Both the position numbers and the translations under genes were made by a program. From Citromicrobium sp. UBA3494 (GTDB lineage: Bacteria; Pseudomonadota; Alphaproteobacteria; Sphingomonadales; Sphingomonadaceae): 64,000 bases of DNA. This document shows positions 42,762-51,910 of the stretch, piece by piece. Where the stretch lies: contig DFQH01000004.1 of the NCBI GenBank assembly GCA_002377695.1, positions 1 to 64,000 of the forward strand, given 5' to 3'. Every line of letters begins with the position of its first letter. Positions within the stretch are counted from its first letter, which is position 1. The notes beneath the pieces are model-generated. The model searched no databases, was not told where the DNA came from, and saw only the letters and a program-made list of their open reading frames with translations.

Positions 42762-44099
42762 TCAGGTTGCCTCGCGCACCGCGTCGCACACCGAATCGAC
42801 CACGGATTCGACCTCGCCCGCATCGTCGCCTTCGGCCATCACACGGATCAGCGGTTCGGTGCCGGACGCGCGGATCACCAGACGGCCGCGGTCTGCCAGC
42901 TGCCGTTCCGCATCCTCGATCGCAGATTGCACGCTGGCAGCATCGAGAGGACTGGCGCCCTCGTAGCGCACGTTCTTCAGCAGCTGGGGAACGGGATCGA
43001 ACATGCGCAGCTCCTCGCTTGCCGGGCGCTGCGAGCGTACGAGGCTGGCGAGCACGCGCAATGCGGCAACGGTGCCGTCACCGGTGGTTGCATGGTCCAG
43101 CAGGATCATGTGGCCGGATTGTTCGCCGCCCACGTTGAACCCGCCGCTGCGCATCCGCGAAAGCACATGGCGGTCGCCCACCTTGGTCCGCTCCAGCGTC
43201 AGGCCGACGCCTTCCAGATAGCGTTCCAGCCCCAGGTTGCTCATCACCGTGGCGACCACGCCGCCGCCGCGCAGCAGCTGCTTTTCGGCCATGCGGGTGG
43301 CGATGGAGGCCATGATCTGGTCCCCGTCGATCGCCTCGCCCTTCTCGTCGATCACGATCAGCCGGTCCGCATCGCCGTCCAGCGCGATGCCGATATCCGC
43401 GCCGGTTTCGACCACCCTGGCCTTCACCGCGTCGAGCGAGGTGGAGCCGCACTTGTCGTTGATATTGGTCCCGTTTGGCTCGACGCCCAGTGTGATGACC
43501 TCAGCCCCCAGTTCCCAGATCGCGCTGGGGGCCACCTGATACGCCGCGCCATGCGCGCAATCGACCACCACCTTGAGATCGTCGAACCGGGTCTTGTCGC
43601 TGATCGACTGTTTGACCGCGTGGATATAGCGACCGCGCGCATCGTCGATCCGCCGCGCCCGCCCGATCTCGTGTGCCGGGACAAGATCGGGGTCGCATTC
43701 GATCAGCGCTTCGATGGCCGCCTCTTCCTCGTCGGACAGCTTGAAGCCGTCCGGCCCGAACAGCTTGATGCCGTTGTCGCGGAAGGGATTGTGGCTGGCG
43801 GAGATCATCACGCCGAGGTCCGCCCGCATCTCGCGCGTCAGCATGGCGATTGCGGGCGTGGGGAGTGGCCCGGTCTGGATCACGTCGACGCCCATGCTGG
43901 TGAAGCCGGCCACCAGCGCGCTTTCCATCATGTAGCCCGACAGGCGCGTGTCCTTGCCGATCACCACCCGGTGGCGATGATCGCCGCGCCGGAAATGCGC
44001 GCCCGCCGCCTGCGCGACGCGCATCGCCATCGTCGCGGTCATCGCGCCCTTGTTGGTTTCCCCCCGGATCCCGTCGGTGCCGAAATACTTGCGTGCCAT
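42762..44099 (-). CDS. glmM: phosphoglucosamine mutase GlmM
   Basis: 445 residues from ATG 44099 ([13 protein letters not shown]). Catalytic serine loop [13 protein letters not shown] with Ser102, metal loop DGDADR, and the C-terminal phosphate-binding [12 protein letters not shown]. It converts glucosamine-6-P to glucosamine-1-P for peptidoglycan and LPS precursors. The frame is open upstream to 44318, but the family start is unambiguous. Confidence 0.96.
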   Translation of the reverse strand: MARKYFGTDGIRGETNKGAMTATMAMRVAQAAGAHFRRGDHRHRVVIGKDTRLSGYMMESALVAGFTSMGVDVIQTGPLPTPAIAMLTREMRADLGVMISASHNPFRDNGIKLFGPDGFKLSDEEEAAIEALIECDPDLVPAHEIGRARRIDDARGRYIHAVKQSISDKTRFDDLKVVVDCAHGAAYQVAPSAIWELGAEVITLGVEPNGTNINDKCGSTSLDAVKARVVETGADIGIALDGDADRLIVIDEKGEAIDGDQIMASIATRMAEKQLLRGGGVVATVMSNLGLERYLEGVGLTLERTKVGDRHVLSRMRSGGFNVGGEQSGHMILLDHATTGDGTVAALRVLASLVRSQRPASEELRMFDPVPQLLKNVRYEGASPLDAASVQSAIEDAERQLADRGRLVIRASGTEPLIRVMAEGDDAGEVESVVDSVCDAVREAT

Positions 44100-44201
44100 G
44101 GAGAGGTCTTCACACCCTTGCTTGTGGTCTATACCGGAGCTGGTTCGCGTGGGCTGCGCTTGTGGACGCCCGGGCGGTGAGAGGGAAGGGGGCAATCGCG
44201 C

Positions 44202-45491
44202 TTGTCGGCACCTGAAGCACAACGCCCGGCGAAACTGGTGACGCTGCGCCTGCCCATCTGGTGGACGTTTGGCGGGCTCGTGACCGGCCTGATCGCCGGA
44301 TCGCTGATTGCGGGGCAACCCGTGGCCGAGCGCGTTCTGCCCGTGGTCCAGCCGGTCGGCACCCTGTGGCTGCGGGCGTTGCAGATGACGATCATCCCGC
44401 TGGTCGCCGCGCTGCTGGTGCTGGGCATCACCCAGCTGGCGAGCGCGGCGAGAGCGGGCGCGACCGCGCGCCGCATGCTGACGCTGGTTGCCGCCACGCT
44501 GGTCTTCAGCGGGCTTGCGACCATCATCGCGCTGCCCCTGCTGCTCGACGCGATCCCGCCGCCGCCCGGCGCGCAGAGCCTGCTGGCGGAAAATGTCGAT
44601 CCGCAGCAGGTGCCCGGCCTTGCCGAGTTCTTCCTGTCGCTGGTTGCACCCAACATCGTTGCCGCTGCCGCCGAGACCGCGATGCTGCCGCTGACGATAT
44701 TCTTCGCGCTGTTCGCCGTGGCGATCACCCGCCTGCCGGAAGACCAGTCGGTTATCCTGCGCAGCTTCTTCGAAGCGGTGGCCAATGCGATGCTGATGGT
44801 GATCGGCTGGGTGCTGTGGCTCGCGCCCGTAGGCGTCTTTGCGCTGGCGTTGGGCGTGGCGCTAAGGGCAGGGGGCGATGCGGCGTTCCTGACGCTGATC
44901 CATTACATCCTCAGCGTGGCGGCGATGGGCGGGATCGTGCTGGTCGCAGCCTTCGTGGTCGGGGCGGTGCGCCACGGGCCGGTCGCCTTCGCACGCGCGA
45001 TGCTGCCCGCACAGGCGGTGGCCATTTCCACCCAGAGCTCGCTCGCCAGCCTGCCCGCGATGCTGGCCAGCGCGCGGCGGCTGGATGTGAGCGAGAATGT
45101 CGCCGATTTCGTGCTGCCGCTTTCGGTGGCGATCTTCCGCGCGACCAGCCCCGCGATGAACCTGGGCGTGGCGATCTATGTCGCGCATCTGTTCGGCATA
45201 GAGCTGGGCCTACCGGCCATGCTGGCGGGGCTCGCGGTCGCCTTCGTGATCTCGATCGGGTCGGTCAGCCTGCCCGGCTCGATCAGCTTCGTGGTCTCCA
45301 TCGGGCCGATTGCGCTGGCCATGGGCGTTCCGGTGGAACCGCTCGCCCTGCTGGTTGCGGTGGAGATGATCCCCGACATCATGCGCACACTCGCCAACGT
45401 TACCGCCGATGTGGCGCTGGCGAGTGCGACCGACCGGGAAAACGGCGAAAATACGCCGGATGATGCAACGGATGGCGCGTCCGCGCGTTGA
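44202..45491 (+). CDS. dicarboxylate/amino acid:cation symporter (DAACS family)
   Basis: 429 residues from a TTG start at 44202 with GAGGGAAGGGGG upstream. Around eight membrane segments, re-entrant serine-rich loop [13 protein letters not shown] and the helix [20 protein letters not shown] identify the GltP/DctA-type family. Substrate cannot be deduced. Lies 49 bases before sodB on the same strand. Confidence 0.87.
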   Translation: MSAPEAQRPAKLVTLRLPIWWTFGGLVTGLIAGSLIAGQPVAERVLPVVQPVGTLWLRALQMTIIPLVAALLVLGITQLASAARAGATARRMLTLVAATLVFSGLATIIALPLLLDAIPPPPGAQSLLAENVDPQQVPGLAEFFLSLVAPNIVAAAAETAMLPLTIFFALFAVAITRLPEDQSVILRSFFEAVANAMLMVIGWVLWLAPVGVFALALGVALRAGGDAAFLTLIHYILSVAAMGGIVLVAAFVVGAVRHGPVAFARAMLPAQAVAISTQSSLASLPAMLASARRLDVSENVADFVLPLSVAIFRATSPAMNLGVAIYVAHLFGIELGLPAMLAGLAVAFVISIGSVSLPGSISFVVSIGPIALAMGVPVEPLALLVAVEMIPDIMRTLANVTADVALASATDRENGENTPDDATDGASAR

Positions 45492-45539
45492 GGCACCGAC
45501 ACCTGATTTCAAACCCACAAAAAACGGGAGAAAACCAAA

Positions 45540-46154
45540 ATGGCTTTCGAAGTAACTCCGCTGCCCTATCCTGACGACGTGCTGGCCCCTGCGGTTTCCG
45601 CTGAAACGCTCAGCTATCATCACGGCAAGCACCACAAGGCCTATATCGACAAGACCAACAACGCGATCGAAGGCACCGACCATGCCGACAAGTCGCTCGA
45701 AGCGATCATCGCGGCGGCGCGCGGAAGCGACCAGGGCCTGTTCAACAACTCGGCCCAGAGCTGGAACCACGGCTTCTACTGGAATTCGATGGCCGGCCAG
45801 GAAAGCGCCCCGTCGGACGAGCTGAAGAGCATGATCGAAAGCGCATTCGGCTCGGTCGATACGCTGAAGGAAAAGCTGCAGGAACGCGGCGCGGGCCACT
45901 TCGCCAGCGGCTGGGTGTGGCTGGCCGAAAAGGGCGGCAAGCTCTCCATCGAGGAAACCCACGATGGCGATACGCTGGCCGACCAGGACGGCGTCAATCC
46001 GCTGCTCGTGATCGACCTGTGGGAACACGCCTATTACCTCGATCACCAGAACGCGCGTCCCGCCTATCTCAAGGCGCTGACGACCGAGAAGCTGAACTGG
46101 GCCTTCGCCAGCGAGAATCTCGCGCGGGGCAAGACCTGGACCTATCCGCAGTAA
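45540..46154 (+). CDS. sodB: superoxide dismutase [Fe]
   Basis: 204 residues. Metal ligands: His27 (LSYHHGKHH), His in AQSWNHGFYW, and Asp/His in VIDLWEHAYY. The pattern AQSWNH with Gln before Ser favours the iron form. SD ACGGGAG. Followed by a textbook terminator. Cytoplasmic defence against superoxide. Confidence 0.95.
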   Translation: MAFEVTPLPYPDDVLAPAVSAETLSYHHGKHHKAYIDKTNNAIEGTDHADKSLEAIIAAARGSDQGLFNNSAQSWNHGFYWNSMAGQESAPSDELKSMIESAFGSVDTLKEKLQERGAGHFASGWVWLAEKGGKLSIEETHDGDTLADQDGVNPLLVIDLWEHAYYLDHQNARPAYLKALTTEKLNWAFASENLARGKTWTYPQ

Positions 46155-46177
46155 GTCCCGGTTAGTTGGACATTCGA

Positions 46178-46209
46178 GGGGTCGGGCCGGAAGCGGCCCG
46201 GCCCCTTTT
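46178..46209 (+). terminator. rho-independent terminator after sodB
   Basis: GGGGTCGGGCCG (46178-46189) pairs with CGGCCCGGCCCC (46194-46205), loop GAAG, with one mismatch, followed by TTTT. Confidence 0.85.
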
Positions 46210-46238
46210 GCTTGAGCCCCCCATCCTGGCCGGCGGGA

Positions 46239-47450
46239 TCAGCCGGGGCGGGTCTCGCTCGCCGTCGCGGCGTCGGCGCCCGTCTTCCCTTCCGCGTCCA
46301 GTTCGATCAGGGGTGTCTGGAACAGCGGCTCGCCAAAAATGAAGCCCAGCAGGTTGGGCCGTCCGATATGGTCGAAGAATGCGGTCAGCATCAGCAGGAT
46401 CGGAACCGACAGCAGCGCGCCGACCGCGCCCCAGATCCAGGTGAAATATGAAAAGGCGAGCAGGATCATCACCGGGTTCATGGTGAAACGCCGCCCGAGG
46501 ATCGCGGGCGTGATCGCATTCGCTTCGAACACATGCAGCACCACGTAGGCGACCGGCGGAATCAGGCCGAGGAATACGGTATCCGCCGTGCCGAGCCCGA
46601 ACAGGGTCAGCAGCGCGGTCATCGCAAGCGGGCCGATATAGGGAATGAAGTTCAGCAGAGTGGCGAGGCCGCCCCACATGATCGGCGCGGGCAGGTCCAT
46701 TGCCCAGGCACCCAGCGCCACCACGATGCCCACGCCCAGATTGATCCAGGCCACGGTCAGGATATAGGCCGCCACCCGGTCCTGCACCTCGCGCAGGACC
46801 CGCGCCGCCTTGACGCTGGTGCCGAAGCTGGTGCGCCCGAAAAGGATGTTGCGCCGCAGCCGTCCGCGCGCCTCGATCATGAAGAAGGCCATCAGGAAGG
46901 TGAGCATCACCTCCAGCAGCAGCACCGGCGCACTGATCGCGACCTGCTGGAAGACCGAGGGGCCCGCGAGGACGACCTCGTTTCCGCCCGAGCTGCCGAC
47001 CAGGTCGGCCAGCCGCTCATTCGCATTGGCGAGCCAGGCGAATTCGGCCTGCAGTTCCTCGTAGCGCGCGCCGATTTGCTCGATCAGTTCGGGCAAGCGG
47101 TCGAACAGGCTGAAGGCTGGCTGCAGGATGGCGCTGAAGGCCAGCACCACGATGGCGACGAAGATCAGCAGGGACAGCACGGAGGCGAGCGTGTTGGGCA
47201 CGCCCCACGCCGAAAGACGGTCTGCCAGCGGCGCCAGCAGCACCGACAGGATGACCGCGGTGGTCAACGGCAGGAACACCACCGAACCGATCGACAGGAC
47301 GAAGGGCAGGGCGAGGAACAATCCGATGCCCAGCAACAGCACCAGCGTGCTGAGGAGCCGCAGTTCCTGTTCGGCAAGAAGGTTACGCTTCTTTGTGGAC
47401 CCGCCCTTCGGTTTCGGGGCTGCGTTCGGCCCGGCGCCGGGATCGCTCAC
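46239..47450 (-). CDS. AI-2E family permease (PerM-like)
   Basis: 403 residues. Two N-terminal helices, a soluble middle (about 130-170), and a C-terminal block of helices with WGGLATLLNFIPYIGPLAMT, the family signature. Despite the name, members are mostly putative transporters of unknown substrate. Ends in an acidic tail. Confidence 0.85.
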   Translation of the reverse strand: MSDPGAGPNAAPKPKGGSTKKRNLLAEQELRLLSTLVLLLGIGLFLALPFVLSIGSVVFLPLTTAVILSVLLAPLADRLSAWGVPNTLASVLSLLIFVAIVVLAFSAILQPAFSLFDRLPELIEQIGARYEELQAEFAWLANANERLADLVGSSGGNEVVLAGPSVFQQVAISAPVLLLEVMLTFLMAFFMIEARGRLRRNILFGRTSFGTSVKAARVLREVQDRVAAYILTVAWINLGVGIVVALGAWAMDLPAPIMWGGLATLLNFIPYIGPLAMTALLTLFGLGTADTVFLGLIPPVAYVVLHVFEANAITPAILGRRFTMNPVMILLAFSYFTWIWGAVGALLSVPILLMLTAFFDHIGRPNLLGFIFGEPLFQTPLIELDAEGKTGADAATASETRPG

Positions 47451-47471
47451 GGCGCACCGCGCGCGCGATCG

Positions 47472-48092
47472 TCAGGTGCGCCCATTGGTCGGCTCGGCAA
47501 GGCCATTGCCCGCGGCGACATCGTCCAGTTCCTCGAGGATGGCGCGGTGCGCGGTATCGTCGTCGATCGAGCGGCGCGGAATGTCGCCATCGGCGAGCAT
47601 CGCGTTGAGCGTGGCGCGGGCGCGGCCAACGCGGCTCTTGATGGTGCCCACGGCGCAGCCGCAGATATTGGCCGCTTCCTCGTAGGAGAAGCCGCCCGCC
47701 CCCACCAGCAGCAAGGCCTCGCGCCGTTCCGGCGGCAGGGTCAGCAGCGCACGATGCATGTCGGACAGGTGGATCGGCTCTTCCTGGCCCGCGGGCGCGG
47801 TCAGGATACGCTCGGCGACGTTTTCGTCATACTCGCCGCGGAAGCGGTTGCGGCGCATGTCGGTGAGGTAGGCGTTGCGCAGGATCACGAAGGTCCATGC
47901 GCGCATGCTGGTGCCCGGTTCGAAGCGTTCCTGCGCGGCCCACGCCTTCATCAGTGTTTCCTGCACAAGATCGTCCGCCATGTCGGGGCGACCGCAAAGG
48001 CCGCGCGCGAAGGCACGCAGATGCGGCACCACGGCGGTCAGTTCGCGCTTGAACTCAACCGGATCGGCGGCCGGGGCTGGGTGCGAGCTCAT
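47472..48092 (-). CDS. ecfG: general stress response sigma factor EcfG
   Basis: 206 residues. Region 2 (ARGLCGRPDMADDLVQETLM, then KAWAAQERFEPGTSMRAWTF) and region 4 (LPPERREALLLVGAGGFSYE, then EAANICGCAVGTIKSRVGRA) are those of ECF15/EcfG. Its ATG overlaps the nepR stop by four bases. NepR holds it inactive until PhyR-P removes NepR. Confidence 0.93.
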   Translation of the reverse strand: MSSHPAPAADPVEFKRELTAVVPHLRAFARGLCGRPDMADDLVQETLMKAWAAQERFEPGTSMRAWTFVILRNAYLTDMRRNRFRGEYDENVAERILTAPAGQEEPIHLSDMHRALLTLPPERREALLLVGAGGFSYEEAANICGCAVGTIKSRVGRARATLNAMLADGDIPRRSIDDDTAHRAILEELDDVAAGNGLAEPTNGRT

Positions 48093-48304
48093 GCGTCACC
48101 CCCGTCCCTGCCGGATTTCTTCTTGTCCGGTTCGTCCAGTTGTTCGAGCAGATCCTTGAAACTGTCGGGGATCGGCTCGTCGACGACCGAATCATACAGA
48201 TTGCGCAAGCTGTCCGCCCATTGAGGCTGACCCATCGGCTTCTCACCCTTGTCGGCGCGCCGCTGGGGCGGGCGTGGTTCTTCTGGTTTCTGATTGTCGT
48301 CCAT
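48089..48304 (-). CDS. nepR: anti-sigma factor NepR
   Basis: 71 residues. The conserved NepR helices are SLRNLYDSVVDEPIPDSFKD and LLEQLD. It binds EcfG and, on stress, phosphorylated PhyR instead. First gene of the nepR-ecfG operon, with an EcfG-type promoter 75 bases upstream. Confidence 0.93.
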   Translation of the reverse strand: MDDNQKPEEPRPPQRRADKGEKPMGQPQWADSLRNLYDSVVDEPIPDSFKDLLEQLDEPDKKKSGRDGGDA

Positions 48305-48377
48305 GTCTGTCGGCTAACATGGGCCTTCGCAAACCGAAACCCAAGCCCGCCACTCCCGTTAACGATCCTAGATAGCC

Positions 48378-48404
48378 GGAACGTTGCGGCCACCACGTGG
48401 TTCC
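48378..48404. promoter_or_regulatory. two-way EcfG-type promoter between nepR and the phyP-like gene
   Basis: Minus strand: GGAAC (48404-48400), 16 bases, CGTT (48383-48380), in front of nepR. Plus strand: GGAAC (48378-48382), 16 bases, GGTT (48399-48402), in front of the phyP-like gene. The same two boxes form an imperfect palindrome and can serve both directions. Confidence 0.75.
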
Positions 48405-48437
48405 CCCTGTGACCGATGAACAGAGCACGCGTCCGAA

Positions 48438-50156
48438 ATGCCCGGGCGCCAGACACAAGCCGGAGTACAAGTGGCGTCCGATTCCGCACTCCCTGTACGT
48501 CGCTTCCGACGTTGGCTGATCTATTACCCGCGCGCAGTGCCGGTGATCATTTTTCTGCTGATCACCGCGATCACCGCGCTTAGCGTTTTTGCGATCGAGC
48601 GCGGCGAGCGCCAGCGCGAGAAGGCCGTTCTGGGCGAAACGACGCAGGTGATCGCGTCTTCGCTCGACCGGCGGGTCAACACCAGCGGCTCCTACCTGAT
48701 TGCCGGTGCCGCGCTCATCAGCACGCTCGACCGGGTGCCGGCCAACCTGTTCCGCCGCTTCGCCACCGAGCTGCGGCTGGATGCGGATTATCGCGGATCG
48801 GTGGGTATCGGGTGGAGCCCGATCGTGCCGCGCGGCCAGATCGACGCGTTCGAAAGGATGGTATCGTCCGAAACCGGCCAGAACTTCGAAATCGAGCCCC
48901 GGCCGTCGCGCGAAAGCAATTTTGCGGTGCCGGTCACCTTCTTCGAACCGATGGAGGAAGAAAGCCGCCTTGCCGTCGGCTTCAACATGTATTCGGAGGA
49001 AACCCGGCGGGAGGCGATGCAGGAGGCGATCCGGACCGGTCGGCCGACCGCCAGCGGCAAGCTCGATCTGGTCCAGAACCGCGAGGGCGCGCGTGCGGGG
49101 TTCATCGTCTACATGCCCGTTTTCGAGCCCGGTACTGATCAAGAACTGATCCGTGGCTTCGTTTACAGCCCCTTTAATTCGCAGGATTTTCTCGATTCCG
49201 TACTGACCCGCGAACTGGTCGGGCGGCGTGGTGTGAGGCTGTACGACGGGGCGCCGGAGCCTGCCAATCTGATCGCATCGCATGCGCCTGAGCGGCTGAC
49301 CGGCAATGTCACCCGTATCGAAGTGCAGCTTGCCGATCGACCGATGACCGTGGAGGTGGAAAGCGCGCGCGGCGATGCACTGTCGCTGCTGTCCATGATC
49401 ACGCTGCTGTTCGGTATCGCGGTGGCCAGCCTTTCGATGCTGGTCGCGCGGCTGCTGACCCAGCAGGCGCATGAAGACCAGGCCGCGCTGGATTTCTATG
49501 CGGAGCAGAACTCGATCCGCAATTCGCTGACGCGCGAGCTCAATCACAGGGTCAAGAACACGCTGGCCAATGTGCTCTCCATCGTCGCTCTCACCCGCCG
49601 GCGCGCCAGTTCGCTGGAGGATTTCGCCAGCGGGCTCGATGGGCGCATTCGCGCGCTTTCGGCCACCCACGACCTGCTGACCCAGTCCGAATGGGGCACC
49701 ACTCCGCTGCGCGCCGTTCTGGAGGCGGAACTGGCGCCCTACGCGAACACGCAGGACGATACGCTGCATTTCGAAGGTCCCGAAGTGGAGCTTGCGCCCA
49801 ATGATGCGCTCTCCTTCGGCCTGGCGATCCACGAGCTGGCCACGAATGCTTCGAAATACGGCGCGCTTTCGGTTGAGGAAGGGCGGCTGTCGGTCACATG
49901 GTCGCGGCTGGAGGCCGGTCTGGTGGAGGTCGTCTGGCAGGAGGCGGGCGGTCCCCCGGTTCCGCAAACCCGCTCGCGCGGGTTCGGTACCGAACTGATC
50001 GAGAAGATCGTCGCGCACGAGTTGAAGCACCCGGTCGATCTGCGCTTCGCACCGGAAGGCGTGCGCTGCGTCCTGCAGGTCCCGGTGCGCAAGCCGACCG
50101 AATTCCGCATGCGCGCGCGCAGCAAGAAGCTGAGCGATCATCAGCCCGAGGGCTGA
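48438..50156 (+). CDS. phyP: CHASE-domain HisKA_2/HWE-type sensor kinase, PhyP-like
   Basis: 572 residues from ATG 48438; a GTG at 48471 with CCGGAG upstream is a possible alternative. Membrane helices at about 32-52 and 315-340 enclose a CHASE sensor domain. The kinase part has the phospho-acceptor motif ELNHRVKNTLANV (His370) and the ATP site IHELATNASKYGALS. In Sphingomonas, PhyP in this locus acts on PhyR mainly as a phosphatase. Gene position here supports the same role; activity is inferred. Confidence 0.8.
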   Translation: MPGRQTQAGVQVASDSALPVRRFRRWLIYYPRAVPVIIFLLITAITALSVFAIERGERQREKAVLGETTQVIASSLDRRVNTSGSYLIAGAALISTLDRVPANLFRRFATELRLDADYRGSVGIGWSPIVPRGQIDAFERMVSSETGQNFEIEPRPSRESNFAVPVTFFEPMEEESRLAVGFNMYSEETRREAMQEAIRTGRPTASGKLDLVQNREGARAGFIVYMPVFEPGTDQELIRGFVYSPFNSQDFLDSVLTRELVGRRGVRLYDGAPEPANLIASHAPERLTGNVTRIEVQLADRPMTVEVESARGDALSLLSMITLLFGIAVASLSMLVARLLTQQAHEDQAALDFYAEQNSIRNSLTRELNHRVKNTLANVLSIVALTRRRASSLEDFASGLDGRIRALSATHDLLTQSEWGTTPLRAVLEAELAPYANTQDDTLHFEGPEVELAPNDALSFGLAIHELATNASKYGALSVEEGRLSVTWSRLEAGLVEVVWQEAGGPPVPQTRSRGFGTELIEKIVAHELKHPVDLRFAPEGVRCVLQVPVRKPTEFRMRARSKKLSDHQPEG

Positions 50157-50262
50157 GGCCGCATGCCGGTCGCCGCCGCACCGCAGAAAACCCGTAGCCA
50201 GACCAAAAAGGGCCCCGCAATCGCGGAGCCCTTGTTCGTGTCGGGTCGGTCGGTGGACCGCG

Positions 50263-51066
50263 TCAGGCGTTGGCGTCTTCGCGGTTCGAATTGAAGAACA
50301 GCGCCTGGCTGATTGCCGCGCGCACCGTGGCTTCCTGGAACGGCTTGGTCACCAGGTAGGTCGGTTCGGGCCGGTCGCCGGTCAGCAGGCGTTCGGGGTA
50401 GGCGGTGATGAAGATCACCGGCACGCTGCCGATGCTCAGAATATCGTCCACCGCGTCGAGCCCGGACGACCCGTCGGCGAGCTGGATATCCGCCAGCACC
50501 AGGCCCGGGGTCTTCTGCGCGACGACTTCCTGCGCCTGCGTGCGGGTGGCGGCGGTGCCGCAGATGTCGTGGCCCAGCCCGCGCACCAGATCTTCCAGCT
50601 GCATGGAGATCAGCGGCTCGTCCTCGATGATGAGCACACTGGTGGCGGATTCGCGATCGATCTCGGCAATCGCATCCTGCACCATCTTCTCGACCTCTTC
50701 GGCCGGGATCTCCATGATTTCGGAGGATTGCTCAATCGTGAAATCTTCCAGCGTAGTCAGCAGTAGCGCCTGCCGGTTGAGCGGGGTTACGTTCTGGAGG
50801 CGGTCGGCCTCCACATCGCCCGGCAAATCGGCCGCGTCGGCGCCCTGATCGGCAACTTCGAGATAGGCGCTGGACCAGACCTTGTTGAACGCACGGTAGA
50901 GCGGCACGCGGCCGCCTTCGAGCGAGGCTTTCAGGTCGTCATCGGCCAGCGCGGCCTCCAGCGTGGCGCGCACGAAAGCGTCGCCGGTTTGCTGCGATCC
51001 GGTCAGCGCGCGCGCGTAGCGGCGCAGGTAAGGGAGGTTCGCAGCGACATTTTCACCAATGGACAT
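50263..51066 (-). CDS. phyR: anti-anti-sigma response regulator PhyR
   Basis: 267 residues from ATG 51066. A sigma-like N-terminal domain (1-140, LPYLRRYARALTGSQQTGDA) mimics EcfG and binds NepR. The receiver follows with SVLIIEDEP, phospho-acceptor Asp193 (LVLADIQLADG), FITAYPE and VTKPF. Phosphorylated PhyR frees EcfG. The frame stays open to 51159, but the ATG at 51066 fits the family. Confidence 0.95.
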   Translation of the reverse strand: MSIGENVAANLPYLRRYARALTGSQQTGDAFVRATLEAALADDDLKASLEGGRVPLYRAFNKVWSSAYLEVADQGADAADLPGDVEADRLQNVTPLNRQALLLTTLEDFTIEQSSEIMEIPAEEVEKMVQDAIAEIDRESATSVLIIEDEPLISMQLEDLVRGLGHDICGTAATRTQAQEVVAQKTPGLVLADIQLADGSSGLDAVDDILSIGSVPVIFITAYPERLLTGDRPEPTYLVTKPFQEATVRAAISQALFFNSNREDANA

Positions 51067-51176
51067 AAATTCTCTTTCCCGTCTGAACCTCCATCGCAAC
51101 GTGCGGCGTGAAGGGCGGTTCCAAGGCTTCGGCTCTAGCCGCCGCACAGGAGATATCAAAAAAAATTGTCGGGCGT

Positions 51177-51201
51177 GGAACCCGGGCGGGTGCGGTGCAT
51201 T
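51177..51201 (+). promoter_or_regulatory. EcfG-like promoter for the small RNA candidate
   Basis: GGAAC (51177-51181), 16 bases, CATT (51198-51201). One base differs from the usual CGTT. The predicted transcription start near 51207 coincides with the base of the first hairpin. Confidence 0.5.
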
Positions 51202-51206
51202 TTCCC

Positions 51207-51302
51207 TGTATCACCGCCGAGACCCCCCTCCCGTCCAAGCGGCTGGTGATACGATCCCGAAGGCCTTCGTTCCGTTAACAGACGGATCGAAGGCCTTTTT
51301 TT
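51207..51302 (+). ncRNA. candidate stress-response small RNA with C-rich loop
   Basis: About 95 nt. Stem 1 pairs 51208-51219 (GTATCACCGCCG) with 51240-51252 (one bulged T) and exposes a 20-base loop containing GACCCCCCTCCC. Stem 2 is a rho-independent terminator: AAGGCCTTCG (51260-51269) with CGAAGGCCTT (51288-51297), extended by five inner pairs, ending in a T run at 51302. No ORF on either strand explains it. The C-rich loop could pair with purine-rich ribosome sites, as described for the EcfG-dependent RNA GsrN of Caulobacter. No experimental support here. Confidence 0.55.
51250..51273 (-). promoter_or_regulatory. possible EcfG-like promoter for phyR
   Basis: On the minus strand GGAAC (51273-51269), 15 bases, CGTA (51253-51250). 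Weaker than the others. If used, the phyR leader would overlap the small RNA candidate in antisense. Confidence 0.35.
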
Positions 51303-51401
51303 GTTGGCCGTCCGGTTGCCGACGACGGATGAGCCATGCCGCATGGGCCCCCGTCCGAGGGGCAGCGGCAGCGGCAGCGACGCATTGTGATAAATGTGGT
51401 G

Positions 51402-51827
51402 TCAGTCTCGCCGCAGGCGGGAGAACAGGCCAGTGCGTGCCCGCGCGCGGGCAAGCTCCACCAGGCGTTCGAAATCGTAGGGCTTGGCGAGAACCGGTCC
51501 CAGATCGGCGATGTCCTCGGGGATTTCCTGCGGCGATCCGGTGGCGAAGATGACTTTCGGAGCATCCGCACCAAGCGCGCGGAGCAGCTCGGCGATCGCC
51601 CAGCCATCGCCTCTGTCTGCCAGGTGAACGTCGAGTATCACCGTCTCGAACCGCTCGTCGCGCAGGGTATCGGTCGCCTGCGCGGTGCTCGCAGCGATTA
51701 CCACGCGGCTCGCGCCTGCATCCAGAAGCGCATCCTCCACCGCAAGGGCCAGGGCTGCGTCGTCTTCCACCACAAGCACGGGGCCGAACTTTCGAGTCTT
51801 GCCTGAAGGGGCGCCATCCGGCGGCAT
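51402..51827 (-). CDS. single-domain response regulator with FATG motif
   Basis: 141 residues. LVVEDDAALALAV, phospho-acceptor Asp66 (VILDVHLAD), FATG (94-97) and LAKPYDF with Lys115. FATG resembles the FATGUY-type receivers such as SdrG, which act in the sphingomonad general stress phosphorelay. A consensus EcfG promoter lies upstream, and the gene sits in the phyR locus. It probably passes or drains phosphate between kinases and PhyR. Confidence 0.78.
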   Translation of the reverse strand: MPPDGAPSGKTRKFGPVLVVEDDAALALAVEDALLDAGASRVVIAASTAQATDTLRDERFETVILDVHLADRGDGWAIAELLRALGADAPKVIFATGSPQEIPEDIADLGPVLAKPYDFERLVELARARARTGLFSRLRRD

Positions 51828-51845
51828 AGTCTTATCGTCCCTGGT

Positions 51846-51873
51846 GAAAAACCGTGCCGGTGATGGGCACGGT
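51846..51873 (-). terminator. hairpin in front of the response regulator gene
   Basis: ACCGTGCC and GGCACGGT arms (51851-51858, 51866-51873) with loop of seven, followed on the minus strand by TTTT. It ends transcripts from the gene at 51911-53110, yet it also lies within the first 30 bases of the predicted response regulator transcript. Confidence 0.65.
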
Positions 51874-51883
51874 CAGACAATCG

Positions 51884-51909
51884 AACGACGCAGGGTGCCC
51901 GGGCGTTCC
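51884..51909 (-). promoter_or_regulatory. EcfG-type promoter for the response regulator
   Basis: Minus strand GGAAC (51909-51905), 17 bases, CGTT (51887-51884). A consensus match placed 57 bases before ATG 51827. Confidence 0.75.
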
Positions 51910-51910
51910 G

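Noticed and set aside
48243..50141. 632-codon open frame on the minus strand
   Set aside because: Mirror of the phyP-like kinase gene, which has clear CHASE and kinase motifs; the antisense translation has none.
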